From: Saccharospirillum sp. MSK14-1
Lineage (GTDB): Bacteria; Pseudomonadota; Gammaproteobacteria; Pseudomonadales; Natronospirillaceae
Direction: 5' to 3'
Assembly (NCBI RefSeq): GCF_003054965.1
Contig: NZ_MIES01000006.1
Location: forward strand, 124,001 to 188,000
DNA: 64,000 nt
The notes under the pieces were generated by a model. The model did not search any database. It saw only the letters and a list, made by a program, of their open reading frames with translations, and had not been told where the DNA came from. Position 1 is the stretch's first letter. Every line of letters begins with the position of its first letter. Shown here one piece after another: positions 25,896 to 34,963 of the stretch. The position numbers and the translations under genes are program-made.

Positions 25896-25965
25896 AACTT
25901 TAACGCCAAATCCACCGCACAACCAGTGTTAGGACAAATCGGTTAGAAAGGTCAGCGCCGTTCGG

Positions 25966-25995
25966 GGTGAGGGTCCACGACGGTGAGGGTCCACG
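25966..25995. repeat. Short tandem repeat GGTGAGGGTCCACG
   Basis: GGTGAGGGTCCACG occurs at 25966-25979 and again at 25982-25995. The surrounding 25896-26121 holds no convincing gene. Confidence 0.7.
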
Positions 25996-26066
25996 GCTTG
26001 TCAGATTGTGTGCGTCGTTGGTGGCAAAGCGAACGCGGGAGAGAGGGTTCAGTTCAAGATCGGTTC

Positions 26067-26139
26067 GGCCTCAGTGCTTTTGGCTCAATAAAAACCTCCC
26101 TCGAAACACCCACCGATTGACCTTCTTCAGTGGATGGCC
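26067..26139. repeat. Intergenic repeat, copy 1 of the GGCCTCAGT family
   Basis: This stretch (GGCCTCAGTGCTTT ... CTTCTTCAGTGGATGG) is imperfectly repeated at 26884-26950 (GGCCTCAGTACTTT ... CTTCTTCAGTGATT). The two copies flank the small gene at 26302-26757, as expected for cassette-bordering repeats. Confidence 0.5.
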
Positions 26140-26276
26140 ATGCCTGAGAATTGGCAACGGTGCTGCCTAACTATTTGAAATTAACACCGAACGAATTGAC
26201 CGTTCATATCGCGGCTGAAATGCTTTGCAACGCAATCGTGTTAGATGTGTTTCGCTACGATGGGTGTCCAGCTAAC
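26122..26276 (-). repeat. attC-like / cassette-border repeat, copy 1 (155 bp)
   Basis: Aligns along its whole length with 33762-33915: CTTCTTCAGT, then CACCGAACGAATTGACCGTTCAT, GCTTTGCAA, TTTCGCTACGATGGGTGTCCAGCTAAC. On the minus strand it contains ATCTAAC, a full match to the RYYYAAC outer box of integron attC sites, and GTTAGGC (26171-26165), a full match to GTTRRRY. It marks the left end of the cassette block. Confidence 0.5.
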
Positions 26277-26301
26277 TACTACCACTTTAGTTAATGTCCA
26301 A

Positions 26302-26757
26302 CTAACCATCCACTGGCACAAATTTTAGAGCTATTAACGCGCTAGCTACCATGATAATCCCAAGTAATGTTGGCTCAAGCTTAAAGAAAGAGTTATGGAA
26401 ACGCTCCCATTTTTCAGCTCGTTTTCCATAGTGATTAGTTAAATCGTAAATAGAAATCTCTTCTTCTTCAGAGTTGTTAAGCCACTCTCGTATAGATCGA
26501 TAGCGAATAACATATTTATACCAATATTGATGACGCATCATTCCCTCAAGGCTCCAGTAAAGCCCGGCAGCCAGCACAGCCAAATATGTGATTCGAGGAT
26601 CTTTAACGGTAAATGCCAATCCTATTGCGCCAGCCCATATCGTTATAAACCAATTTCTATTCCTAAATATGAGATCATCATACTTGTCGAATACACCCTG
26701 GATAAGGCTCATTTCAACTTTAAGAATCTCTAATTTTTGTTCGTCATTGGGTCGCAT
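26302..26757 (-). CDS. Small two-helix membrane protein (cassette gene)
   Basis: 151 residues, ATG with AGGGA upstream. Two membrane segments (about 34-50 and 57-75; FITIWAGAIGLAFTV and ITYLAVLAAGLYWSL), then a cytoplasmic helix-rich region with a basic/acidic mix (RYRSIREWLNNSEEEEISIYDLTNHYGKRAEKWERFHNSF) and a third hydrophobic segment near the C-terminus. The helix pattern recalls small SLATT-like membrane proteins, but no family can be claimed. AT-rich, minus strand, flanked by repeats, so probably a mobile cassette. Confidence 0.7.
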   Translation of the reverse strand: MRPNDEQKLEILKVEMSLIQGVFDKYDDLIFRNRNWFITIWAGAIGLAFTVKDPRITYLAVLAAGLYWSLEGMMRHQYWYKYVIRYRSIREWLNNSEEEEISIYDLTNHYGKRAEKWERFHNSFFKLEPTLLGIIMVASALIALKFVPVDG

Positions 26758-27285
26758 TTAAGTTCCCTCTATCTGATCCTAACGCCCGCACCTATGGCTA
26801 GTAACGCAATGGCGCTGCTTGTACACCCATTATTGCGAGTAGTGGTTTAAGGTAAGTGTCCTATATGCTTGTCTATGGCGTAGGGCCTCAGTACTTTGAC
26901 TCAAAAACCGACCCAGAACATACCAACTGATCTTCTTCAGTGATTCCCCCATCTGATATTCCAGAAGAACACTGCGAAGGCACTCATAATCAGCATCGAA
27001 CAAAATAACTGTTCAGGTAGCCATTAAAACTTACACCAGGCCCATCGGATTTGAACGTGATTTCGCTATAGGGCGTCCAGTTTTCCCCCAAACCCCAACC
27101 TTTTCTCAAAGCTGAGAACCAGTCATCGTTTTGCAGGGAAAATACAACGGTTCTTCAAACGCCGCCGATGGCGTGCCTGCCATTACCATAACCCCCATGC
27201 CGTTTACTGCGGGTCGTCTTGTTCTTTCGGCAGGCTGTACACAAGGAGTGTCAGCCAAACGACCCGGCTGCAAAGGAGTGCCGCC
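26758..27285. other. Gene-poor stretch with repeat remnants
   Basis: Contains the second GGCCTCAGT repeat (26884-26950). On the minus strand at 26779-26785 it has GTTAGGA, one base off the attC consensus, with GCGTT nearby, so a degraded attC may sit at about 26779-26860. The last 20 bases before the next gene carry its ribosome-binding site AAAGGAG. No gene is supported. Confidence 0.4.
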
Positions 27286-29151
27286 ATGGCTCACCCGTTG
27301 GGTTATCTGCCCTTTCTTGTTCGCTCTCAAAAACCCACCTTAAAACCCCTGCTACAACTGCTGCTGCCGTTAACCCTTGCCGGGTTAATCTCCGCCTGTG
27401 GCGGCGGCCCGCCGATGGCCGCGAACGACATTGAATTGACCTTCGAACCCATTAAACAGCTGCGCGTGGAGTGGCAAGGCGCATTGGGCGCCAACTACTA
27501 CCGCCTGCTGGAAAACCCCGATGGCCAATCGGGTTTTACGCTGCTTCGCGACAACATTCCCGCCCGCGTTTCGCGCACCGAGGCAGACCCAATCCGCCAC
27601 AGCGTCACCCTGGAAGTACCACTGCACCAACGCCTGAACGCCCAATACATCGTCCAAAGTTGCAACCACAGCGGCTGCCGCGACAGCGCCGCCGCGGCGG
27701 TGAATACCCACCTGGCAGAAGCCGTGGGCTATGTGAAGGCGAGCAACCCTTACATCCTGAATTATTTCGGCTTTGCCCTCAGCCTCAGTGCCGATGGCCA
27801 ATGGCTGGCCGTCGGTGCCCCCGGTGAAAGCAGCCGCGCACGCGGTACCGATAATTCACCCGACCAAACGGATAACAACGATGCCAGTAGCAACGCCGGG
27901 GCTGTCTATCTGTTCAAACACCGGCCAACGGGGTGGCAACAAGAGGCTTATATCAAGGCCAGCAATACCGGATATAGCGATGAATTTGGCTTTGCCCTCA
28001 GCCTGAACGCCGACGGCTCCGTATTAGCGGTGGGCGCCCGCTACGAAGGCAGCAACGCCACCATAAATGCCAACCCGGTCGACCAGGAAAATAACGATGC
28101 AGGGAAGTCGGGCGCGGTGTACCTGTTCCGCAATAACAACGGCGACGTTCGCCAGCACACCTTTATAAAAGCCGACAACCCGGGCACCAACGACCATTTC
28201 GGTTACGCCCTGCAACTGAACGATGCCGGCAACCGCCTGGCGGTGGGCGCCCCCGGCGAAGCCAGCCCCACAGCAAACACGCCCGACGACGACACCGCCC
28301 CCAACGCCGGGGCCGTTTATGTATTCACCGAAAACCCCCAGGGCCTGTGGCAACACCAACAACGTCTGAAAGCCAGTAACGCTGAGACGGGCGACCGCTT
28401 TGGCGCCGCCCTGGCCTGGAACGACGTTGGTGACGTACTCGCCATTGGCGCACCGGGTGAACGCAGCCGCATTAAAAACACCCCAACGAACAACGACGCC
28501 GAAAACGCCGGGGCCGTTTATATATGGACCGAAGCCAACAACGAATGGCAGCAACAGGCCTATTTAAAAGCGGATGCGCCGCAGGCCGAAGCATTCTTTG
28601 GCACGGCCATCAGCATCAACCAACGGGGCACGGTGGTGGCAATTGGGGCCAATGGAAGTGTTCGGCAGGAAAGCGGTTTTTTGGGTTCATTCAAACCCGG
28701 TGATGCAAGCCAAGCCGTGCATGTTTTCAACCGGCTGGGTGACCACTGGGCGCCACAACCGCCCATTACCGCCCCAACGGACAACTCCGCCTTTGGTACC
28801 TCGCTGCAACTGAACGCGGCAGGCACCCAACTGGTGGTGGGTGACCCAGGGGAAAGCAGTTATCGCCTGGGCATTCACACGCCCGGCGCTGAGCTGGACA
28901 GCCGCGCGCCACACGCCGGCAGCGCCTATTGGTACACCCGCCAACATGGCCAATGGCGCCTGAGCAGCCAATTAAAGGCCAGCAACCCCTACATCCTCAG
29001 CTATTTCGGCATGAGCGTCGCTCTGGATGCCAGTGGGCAACGCGTGGCGATAGGCACGCCAAGAGACCCCAGCCGCGCTGCCGGCGTGATGGCAGACCCT
29101 CATACTATTGAATGGTTTGGCGCCCTTTCCGGCGCCGTGTACCTGTATTGA
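27286..29151 (+). CDS. FG-GAP / integrin-alpha-like beta-propeller lipoprotein (first of tandem pair)
   Basis: Predicted outer-membrane or surface lipoprotein, 621 residues. Signal with lipobox ISAC at residues 43-46 after an unusually long basic N-terminus; ribosome-binding site AAAGGAG. Residues 50-150 form an Ig/fibronectin-like domain (VEWQGALGANYYRLLENPDG ... YIVQSCNHSGCRD). Then about seven repeats of 60-65 residues with the pattern KASN...FGFALSLSADGQWLAVGAPGE...NAGAVYLF, the FG-GAP beta-propeller blade. Asp/Asn-rich loops (DQTDNNDASS) look like calcium sites. GC-rich and on the plus strand, unlike the cassette genes. Probably adhesive or carbohydrate-binding. Confidence 0.85.
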   Translation: MAHPLGYLPFLVRSQKPTLKPLLQLLLPLTLAGLISACGGGPPMAANDIELTFEPIKQLRVEWQGALGANYYRLLENPDGQSGFTLLRDNIPARVSRTEADPIRHSVTLEVPLHQRLNAQYIVQSCNHSGCRDSAAAAVNTHLAEAVGYVKASNPYILNYFGFALSLSADGQWLAVGAPGESSRARGTDNSPDQTDNNDASSNAGAVYLFKHRPTGWQQEAYIKASNTGYSDEFGFALSLNADGSVLAVGARYEGSNATINANPVDQENNDAGKSGAVYLFRNNNGDVRQHTFIKADNPGTNDHFGYALQLNDAGNRLAVGAPGEASPTANTPDDDTAPNAGAVYVFTENPQGLWQHQQRLKASNAETGDRFGAALAWNDVGDVLAIGAPGERSRIKNTPTNNDAENAGAVYIWTEANNEWQQQAYLKADAPQAEAFFGTAISINQRGTVVAIGANGSVRQESGFLGSFKPGDASQAVHVFNRLGDHWAPQPPITAPTDNSAFGTSLQLNAAGTQLVVGDPGESSYRLGIHTPGAELDSRAPHAGSAYWYTRQHGQWRLSSQLKASNPYILSYFGMSVALDASGQRVAIGTPRDPSRAAGVMADPHTIEWFGALSGAVYLY

Positions 29152-29177
29152 TGCGTGCAAAAAAAAGGAGAACAACG

Positions 29178-31037
29178 ATGAAACGGATAACCCCACCCCT
29201 GCGCGCCACCCTGGTATTACTGACCGCCAGCGCGGTGCTCACTGCCTGCCAGCACGAACCGCCAGCGGCCGTCACTACCGCTCAACTCACCCCCGTGGCT
29301 GGCCCCAGCTTCCAGTTCCGGTGGCAAGGCGTGCCCGGGGCCACCCATTACCGCCTGCTGGAAAACCCCGATGGCGAGGCGGGCTACACCCCCGTTGCCG
29401 AACTGACGCGGCCTGAGCCACCCCTTCAGAACGACACCCCAACCAACGCACCGCCATTTGGCCACTACACCCACCGGCTGGATGTTCCCTTGCACCTGCG
29501 CCTGAACGCCAATTACATCGTACAAAGCTGCAACGCAGCCGGCTGCACCGACTCGGCCCCCCTGCCCGTGACCGGCCACCTGGCCGAGGGCATTGGCTAC
29601 CTGAAACCCTTAAAAGCGTTGAAAGCGTCAGGGTACGTAACTGAGGGTGCGGGTCAGTTTGGCGGCTCCGTCAGCCTAAACGATGCCGGTAACCGCCTGG
29701 TGGTGGGCGCCACCGGAGAACACGGACGCTTTGTGCCCATTCAAACCAGCAAGCCCGATGAACACGACAACAGCCTGCTTTATTCGGGCGCGGTGTATGT
29801 GTTTAACCGCGTCAACGGACGCTGGGTGCAAGAGGCGTACATTAAAGCCAACAATGCGGCCGCAAACGAGGGGTTTGGTCAGTCCGTGAGCTTCAACGCG
29901 GCGGGGGATGTATTGGCCGTGGGGGCAGCACCTTATTACGGTGATATAAACTCACCAGGCAGGGTTTACTTCTTTGTGCGTGAAAACGGCCAGTGGCGTC
30001 AGCAAGCAGAAGTGGTGGCCAGCAACGCAGAAATTGGTGACAGGTTCGGCGTTCGAGTACGCCTGAACGATGCAGGCAACCGCGTGGCGGTAAGTGCCGA
30101 CAATGAAGGCAGCAACAGCCGCAATACCGACCCACAACAGGACCCAACCAATAACGACGCCCCGCAAGCTGGCGCCGTGTACATCTTCGACCGCCAGGGT
30201 GAAGCCTGGCTCCAAACCGCCTACCTGAAAGCCAGCAACACCGACGCCGGTGATTTCTTCGGTTCCTCCATCAGCCTGAACGGCCCGGGCAACATATTGG
30301 CAGTGGCTGCCCCAGTCGAAGCCAGCAATGCCCGCAACACCGATACCGAGCCCGACCCAACCAATAACGGTGCGCCAATGGCCGGCGCGGTTTATCTCTT
30401 TGAGCTGACAAACACCACCTGGCAACAAAGCCACTACCTGAAAGCCAGCAACACAAACGCGGTAGATCGGTTTGGAAATTCCGTCAGCCTGAACCAGGCG
30501 GGTGATCGATTGGTAGTCGGTGCCCAGAATGAGAGCAGCGCCCCCAACGACGACCAACACAGCAACTCGTTACCAAGCAGCGGTGCGGTCTATGTTTTTG
30601 AGAAAGGCGCAACAGACTGGCAACAAACCGCCTTCCTGAAAGCCAGCAACGCCGATGAGGGAGACGGCTTTGGGCAGGCCGTGAGCCTGAATAACAACGG
30701 CGACTTATTGGCAGTGGCGGGAACTAGCGAGCAAGGCGGTACCATCGGCCTGAAACGCAGCCACGAAATACCGGCGGACGACAATGCACTTGATGATGCC
30801 GGTGCGGTGTATGTGTATAAACGGTTCAGCGAAACCGACTGGCGCTTGCTCGCTTTTGTAAAACCCAGCGCCCGCCAATCAAGTAGTGACTTATTTGGTT
30901 ACAACGCGGTTGAACTCGCAGGTGAGAGCAATGCCTTGACGGTAGGCATGAACCGAGAAGACAGCAACGCCACCGGTTTTGATGGCGACCCGGAGGATAA
31001 TAGCCAGGTAGCTACAGGGGCGGTGTTTATTTATTAG
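29178..31037 (+). CDS. FG-GAP / integrin-alpha-like beta-propeller lipoprotein (second of tandem pair)
   Basis: 619 residues from the ATG at 29178, which has AAGGAG upstream; the longer frame from 29112 overlaps the preceding gene. Lipobox LTAC. Same layout as its neighbour: a fibronectin-like domain (FRWQGVPGATHYRLLENPDGEAGY ... YIVQSCNAAGCTDS), then FG-GAP blades (FGGSVSLNDAGNRLVVGATGE, FGQSVSFNAAGDVLAVGA, FGVRVRLNDAGNRVAVSADNEGSNSRNTD and others). The close similarity and 26-base spacing show a tandem duplication. A role in surface attachment is inferred from the domain type only. Confidence 0.85.
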   Translation: MKRITPPLRATLVLLTASAVLTACQHEPPAAVTTAQLTPVAGPSFQFRWQGVPGATHYRLLENPDGEAGYTPVAELTRPEPPLQNDTPTNAPPFGHYTHRLDVPLHLRLNANYIVQSCNAAGCTDSAPLPVTGHLAEGIGYLKPLKALKASGYVTEGAGQFGGSVSLNDAGNRLVVGATGEHGRFVPIQTSKPDEHDNSLLYSGAVYVFNRVNGRWVQEAYIKANNAAANEGFGQSVSFNAAGDVLAVGAAPYYGDINSPGRVYFFVRENGQWRQQAEVVASNAEIGDRFGVRVRLNDAGNRVAVSADNEGSNSRNTDPQQDPTNNDAPQAGAVYIFDRQGEAWLQTAYLKASNTDAGDFFGSSISLNGPGNILAVAAPVEASNARNTDTEPDPTNNGAPMAGAVYLFELTNTTWQQSHYLKASNTNAVDRFGNSVSLNQAGDRLVVGAQNESSAPNDDQHSNSLPSSGAVYVFEKGATDWQQTAFLKASNADEGDGFGQAVSLNNNGDLLAVAGTSEQGGTIGLKRSHEIPADDNALDDAGAVYVYKRFSETDWRLLAFVKPSARQSSSDLFGYNAVELAGESNALTVGMNREDSNATGFDGDPEDNSQVATGAVFIY

Positions 31038-31252
31038 TGGGGGTGAGAGGCAGGAGGGGGGATGACTTGGGCACCTATCTTAATGATTTTTTAGGGTGGG
31101 TGTCTGGGTAATTTGCGTAGCATCTATTCTTAATCTGGACGGCCACATAGGCTGTACTATTTTTGTTAAGTATCTGGCTTACGGGGTGTGTATTTTAGCA
31201 GTTCATTATAGTGGCTGTCCTAGTATTCCTGACCTATTGGATGAATCAGGTA

Positions 31253-32005
31253 TTAATGATACTCAAGTGAATATAGGTATTCATCAAATAGTTTAATAAA
31301 AACTTCATCCATTAACATTAGCATGGAAAAATAGATAAAGTAGTTATCATACTTATGGTCTATGTTCACTAAAGTATCTAATGTAGGTAAGTTTTGTTGG
31401 TAAGAAAATGTGTTGTGGGCAACCCTATTTCTATGCCGATATAGATGCTTATTGTATATGTCGACAAGCGACTTTCCTGAATCCGTTTGATTGGGCAAAT
31501 TACTACCATTAGTAAGCAAGTTATATGCGTCATGAATAAAGTGCTTTTCGGTTATAGTCGCCCATATATCTCGATACTCATTAAAGCTTCGCTGGGCCCA
31601 AATCATCAAGCTTGAACCTGAAAATAAACCTTCTATTTTCTTAGTGGTATTTTCTAAAACTAGCAATTTATCAATTGAGGTTGGATCGTAATATTTGTTT
31701 TTCACCCTGCAAATTTGTTCGACTAGATCTTTGTATATTTCCTTCTTTTCTTGATAACTAGAACATTCACCTAGAGGATGTTTATAGTACCTGTCGTACC
31801 GGTATTCATAGTCATTGGTCGCCATCTCCCAGCTAATAGCCTTCATCTTTTGTTCTAGTGCTCCCGTCATCTTCAAAAAAACTGATTGCATAACATAATC
31901 GCACAGAGGAAACGTCTCAATACCGCTGCTTGTGCCTATTGTGGCCGAGGCTACGTCATCAAGCATGGCCGAGATTGGAGTTAAGATGAAGTTATTCTTT
32001 TTCAT
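31253..32005 (-). CDS. HEPN-domain protein (MAE_28990/MAE_18760-like), partner of DUF262
   Basis: 250 residues, mostly helical. Near residue 193 it has RHRNRVAHN, which contains the R-N-x3-H form of the Rx4-6H motif that marks HEPN ribonucleases. Its start overlaps the DUF262-type gene by 14 bases, so the two are translationally coupled. HEPN proteins of the MAE families are often encoded beside DUF262 proteins, so a two-part defence or toxin-antitoxin module is likely. AT-rich and on the cassette strand. The exact HEPN family needs a profile search. Confidence 0.65.
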   Translation of the reverse strand: MKKNNFILTPISAMLDDVASATIGTSSGIETFPLCDYVMQSVFLKMTGALEQKMKAISWEMATNDYEYRYDRYYKHPLGECSSYQEKKEIYKDLVEQICRVKNKYYDPTSIDKLLVLENTTKKIEGLFSGSSLMIWAQRSFNEYRDIWATITEKHFIHDAYNLLTNGSNLPNQTDSGKSLVDIYNKHLYRHRNRVAHNTFSYQQNLPTLDTLVNIDHKYDNYFIYFSMLMLMDEVFIKLFDEYLYSLEYH

Positions 32006-33188
32006 TGGTTATCAAGTACCTATAAATTGATATTGAATCTTTAATTCGATTCCTAAGGTGACCCAGGTTGTTAGGGTTCTTCTGATGGGATGTTGTGTTT
32101 TTGAAATCCTCTACTTTCATGTCTAGTTTTTCTATTATCTCATTTGGACTGTCGACTCTTATAGTTTTGCCTAAAAATAATATGTAATAAATCAACCCAA
32201 AGAGATATGTATCGATCTCAATTATAGAATTATATGTTTTAAAATACCCTAAGTCGTTCAAGGCCTGCTCAAGGCGGGCTAGCTTTTCTTCATAAGCTTT
32301 ATCTTTGAATATGTCGGTAAACCTTCCAAAAATGGCTGAGTCATCATTGTTTATTGCAGTGTAAATGTACTCTTCGTAGTAACTTTCCATTCGTTGTTTA
32401 TAACTTCTTGCCACCTTTTTCTCATCTCCGTTTTTATGGTACTGCGATAATAACGATAAATACCTCAAAAAATCGGATTTTGTCTCGTGGTTGAATGATT
32501 TTAGTAATAGTTTTTTTGAGAATTCGGGGGAAAACAGCTGAACAAGATCTTGATCTAGGAAATATAATGAAGCCCTACTTTCCTGGGGAAGTAGTGGTTC
32601 GCCGTGAACATTTATGTTCCTGAATACTGAAGAGTAATATCGTTGTTGTTCGTTCTCGTCTGACGTTTTAGGTACAAGGTATGAAAATCCTAAAAAGTTG
32701 TTCTCAAGAAACTCATCACTCAAACTTAAGGTGGTATATTTATAGTTATTCTTTGGAATATTATTTAATATTTCCTCTTTGCTCTTCCCCCTATCAGTTA
32801 AACGACTAACATTCCATTCTAGGATATTGTCAAGTTGATCATCATCGCAAGGGTCGTTGTCATCGTCGTCATTATCATTGGCAAACTTTTCGACGGCTTT
32901 TCTGTAGGTTTGAACATCAGGAAATAAATCTAAATGTGCTAATACAATGCTTGTGACTCTTTGTTGTCCATCTAGAATTAGGTTTTTATTTTCACCATTG
33001 GAGTTAAATGCGCCAATTGTAACTGGCGGTATAAACTGTTGGCTCCTAAATGCATCAATTAAGTTCTTCACTTTATTTTCATTCCAAACAAAATATCGTT
33101 GATACTTTGGAAGTATTATGTTTCTTCTTAGTACAAGTGTGATCCAGTGTTTTAGGGAGTATTCTCCATAATAAACTCTGTTTTCCAT
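31992..33188 (-). CDS. DUF262 (GmrS-like ParB/Srx fold) protein
   Basis: About 398 residues from the ATG at 33188 (AGGAG five bases upstream); a GTG two codons earlier is possible. The N-terminal DUF262 core is clear: ILPKYQRYFVWNENKVKNLIDAFRSQQFIPPVTIG followed by the catalytic ILDGQQRVTSIVLAHL. This DGQQR motif is the nucleotide-dependent site of the GmrSD type IV restriction family. The C-terminal half is helical and lacks the HxxP/HNH region of full GmrSD proteins, so it is not a complete GmrSD. A very acidic insert NDNDDDDNDPCDDDQ occurs near residue 110. Paired with the HEPN gene; probably anti-phage. Confidence 0.8.
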   Translation of the reverse strand: MENRVYYGEYSLKHWITLVLRRNIILPKYQRYFVWNENKVKNLIDAFRSQQFIPPVTIGAFNSNGENKNLILDGQQRVTSIVLAHLDLFPDVQTYRKAVEKFANDNDDDDNDPCDDDQLDNILEWNVSRLTDRGKSKEEILNNIPKNNYKYTTLSLSDEFLENNFLGFSYLVPKTSDENEQQRYYSSVFRNINVHGEPLLPQESRASLYFLDQDLVQLFSPEFSKKLLLKSFNHETKSDFLRYLSLLSQYHKNGDEKKVARSYKQRMESYYEEYIYTAINNDDSAIFGRFTDIFKDKAYEEKLARLEQALNDLGYFKTYNSIIEIDTYLFGLIYYILFLGKTIRVDSPNEIIEKLDMKVEDFKNTTSHQKNPNNLGHLRNRIKDSISIYRYLITNEKE

Positions 33189-33263
33189 TGACACTCCTTT
33201 TTAGGATGGCGTTGTTCGATTAATAGAAAAAATTTGCACTATAAAGCTACCCGAGAAAGTCAA

Positions 33264-33325
33264 TCGGACACTCATCTTAGCCACTTGTTTTAGTGGGTAC
33301 CTATTGAGATGGTCGTCTCGCTAAC
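33264..33325. repeat. Imperfect palindrome of the GGACACCCA family
   Basis: GGACACTCATCTT on the left and GAGATGGTCGTCTCGCTAAC on the right form an imperfect inverted repeat about 60 bp long, ending with TAAC. It lies between the DUF262 and the small membrane-protein cassettes and resembles the family members at 34851 and 36415. Confidence 0.5.
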
Positions 33326-33339
33326 TAATCAACTGATAT

Positions 33340-33651
33340 TTACTGGCTTATGTAAACGGTATAAACCAATGCCGCTATAGCAACAATTAAAGAGAAAAAC
33401 GAAATAATATTGGACCATGTCGCTTTACGGGAAGCTTTAATGCTACCTGCATTCGCTTTCTGTGCCTCTAGGTAAGCATTATTAGCGATGTCATTAGACT
33501 TCTTTTGTAATGCTACTTGCTCTAATGAAATATCAGTATTTCTTTGATCAGCTGCTTGCTGTTGCAGTTTTTCTCGAGTTTTCTTTTCAAAACGCTCTGA
33601 GAGCGACTTTGCTGAATAAGCTGATTTTTCTAAATCTTCATCCATCACCAT
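33340..33651 (-). CDS. Small tail-anchored coiled-coil protein (cassette gene)
   Basis: 103 residues. A charged helical N-terminal part (SLSERFEKKTREKLQQQAADQ ... EQVALQKKSNDIANNAYLEAQKAN) is followed by one C-terminal membrane helix (WSNIISFFSLIVAIAALVYTVYI). AGGAG precedes the ATG. No family recognised. The design, one membrane helix plus coiled coil, is frequent among integron cassette and phage-defence accessory proteins, but no function is assigned. Confidence 0.65.
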   Translation of the reverse strand: MVMDEDLEKSAYSAKSLSERFEKKTREKLQQQAADQRNTDISLEQVALQKKSNDIANNAYLEAQKANAGSIKASRKATWSNIISFFSLIVAIAALVYTVYISQ

Positions 33652-33761
33652 TTGCTCCTAAAGAAGGCTGTCGAAACTGCTTTTTTGGCACTTTGGATAA
33701 CAAGAATTTCATTTAACTGATTTTGCAGTGACCATCTATTGAAATAGCTATCTAGCTAACA

Positions 33762-33915
33762 CTTCTTCAGTTATTTGCCACGCCAATAGTTTGACAATGA
33801 CGCTAACCAAATACTTAAGGTTAGCACCGAGCGAACTAACCGTTCATTTCACGACGAAACGCTTTGCAAGGTCGTCGCTTAAGACTTGTTTTCGCTGCGG
33901 TGGATGTCTAGTTAA
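33762..33915 (-). repeat. attC-like / cassette-border repeat, copy 2 (154 bp)
   Basis: Full-length relative of 26122-26276, with shared blocks CTTCTTCAGT, TAGCACCGAGCGAACTAACC, GTTCAT, GCTTTGCAA and GGTGGATGTCTAGTTAA. The rest of the 33652-34063 gap carries GCGTTAAC (about 34000, minus strand) but no gene. Confidence 0.5.
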
Positions 33916-34063
33916 TTAACTGTCTCAGGGTATCGATATCGTGAGAAAATTCGGTATCTTGGCCTTTATATCAGCCAATATTCCAATCATAGGTTTCCCG
34001 TTAACGCTAATATCTTGCGGCGAAAAAGCGGTGCTTCCAACAACAGCTACGGGCTAGAAATCT

Positions 34064-34720
34064 CTATTCTGGTTTACTTTCTGAACTTCCAAAATATTGT
34101 ACTTCGCCCGCATTTTTAATGTCAGTTTCACGACGAAAAACTAAGACCAATGCATCTGATTGATCATATAAATTCGTCATCCCAACCAAGGACCATCCCT
34201 CAACAGACCACTTTTTTAAAACTCTAGATATAACGACATAGACCTTATTGGTGCCCCTCTCAAATACAGTATTCAAAAGATACTCATAGTAGACTGATGG
34301 CGAAGAGTGACTTTCCACCAGTCTATCAATCTTGCTATTTTCTTCGCCTATTATCTTAGTTATATCATCTATTTTGCTTTGGATATTATTGACCGTTTCG
34401 TTAATATCTCTACCAGCTAACTTAGCATTGTCACCAAATTCTGAGCCGCTAGCATCCAAGCTAGACCCGGTGCCGTTCGCACTCTTTTCAGTAGTGCTAT
34501 TGGCACCAAATAAATAACCGGCAATAGTACCAAGTATTCCAAGAGCCGCATTTAAATCGTTAGCTTTAGCAAGGGAAATGATGGAGGCCAGTAATGCTAT
34601 GAGCACTATACCTACTGCACGCAGATTTACAGGGCCGAAGCCTCCCTTCATTTTGTGAAAAACGCCTATAAGGGTACCGGCGCCAATTGCGGATATAATC
34701 CAGAGCGTTTGTTGTTCCAT
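34064..34720 (-). CDS. Membrane protein with coiled-coil and beta domain (cassette gene)
   Basis: 218 residues. N-terminal membrane helices (about 5-20, 30-50, 58-72; IGTL/AVGIVLIALLASIISLA/ALGILGTIAGYLFGA), then a Ser/Gly linker, a helical stretch (DINETVNNIQSKIDDITKIIGEENSKIDRLVE) and a C-terminal alpha/beta domain (KVYVVISRVLKKWSVEGWSLVGMTNLYDQSDALVLVFRRE) that resembles DUF4177-like small folds. AGGGGA ribosome-binding site directly after an attC R' box. No known function. Confidence 0.65.
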   Translation of the reverse strand: MEQQTLWIISAIGAGTLIGVFHKMKGGFGPVNLRAVGIVLIALLASIISLAKANDLNAALGILGTIAGYLFGANSTTEKSANGTGSSLDASGSEFGDNAKLAGRDINETVNNIQSKIDDITKIIGEENSKIDRLVESHSSPSVYYEYLLNTVFERGTNKVYVVISRVLKKWSVEGWSLVGMTNLYDQSDALVLVFRRETDIKNAGEVQYFGSSESKPE

Positions 34721-34733
34721 GAAAATCCCCTGT

Positions 34734-34840
34734 GTCTAACGCTGAATTCAGCGGAAGCCTTGATAGAGCGAAGCGCAGTTAAGGCTGCCCGGTGGAGGGC
34801 CGAATGCCCGGAAAAAACTACAATGCTTTTTTATGTTTTT
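34734..34840 (-). repeat. attC site (right portion)
   Basis: On the minus strand it ends in GTTAGAC (34740-34734), a perfect R' box, 14 bases before the next gene start. It is preceded by AGCCTTAACTGCGCTTCGCT and CAAGGCTTCCGCTGAA, giving GCCTT/AAGGC pairing, a normal attC layout. The left boundary is unclear because another palindrome (34851-34920) lies next to it. Confidence 0.65.
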
Positions 34841-34850
34841 GAATGCTGAA

Positions 34851-34920
34851 TTAACTGGACACCCACCTTTACCTTTCTACACAAGCGCCTTGTTAGCCGC
34901 TACGGTGGGTGTCCCGTTAA
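34851..34920. repeat. GGACACCCACC palindrome nested beside attC
   Basis: TTAACTGGACACCCACC (34851-34867) and GGTGGGTGTCCCGTTAA (34904-34920) are inverted copies with one mismatch, 36 bases apart. The outer TTAAC/GTTAA ends resemble attC core bases. Related arms occur at 26259-26276, 33894-33915 and 36446-36463. Confidence 0.75.
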
Positions 34921-34963
34921 CTTATTAATTTGGCTGTTCTCTTGGTACCTATGACTGGCTTTG

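Noticed and set aside
25966-25995. CRISPR-like repeat
   Set aside because: Only two short copies two bases apart; no regular spacers and no cas genes.
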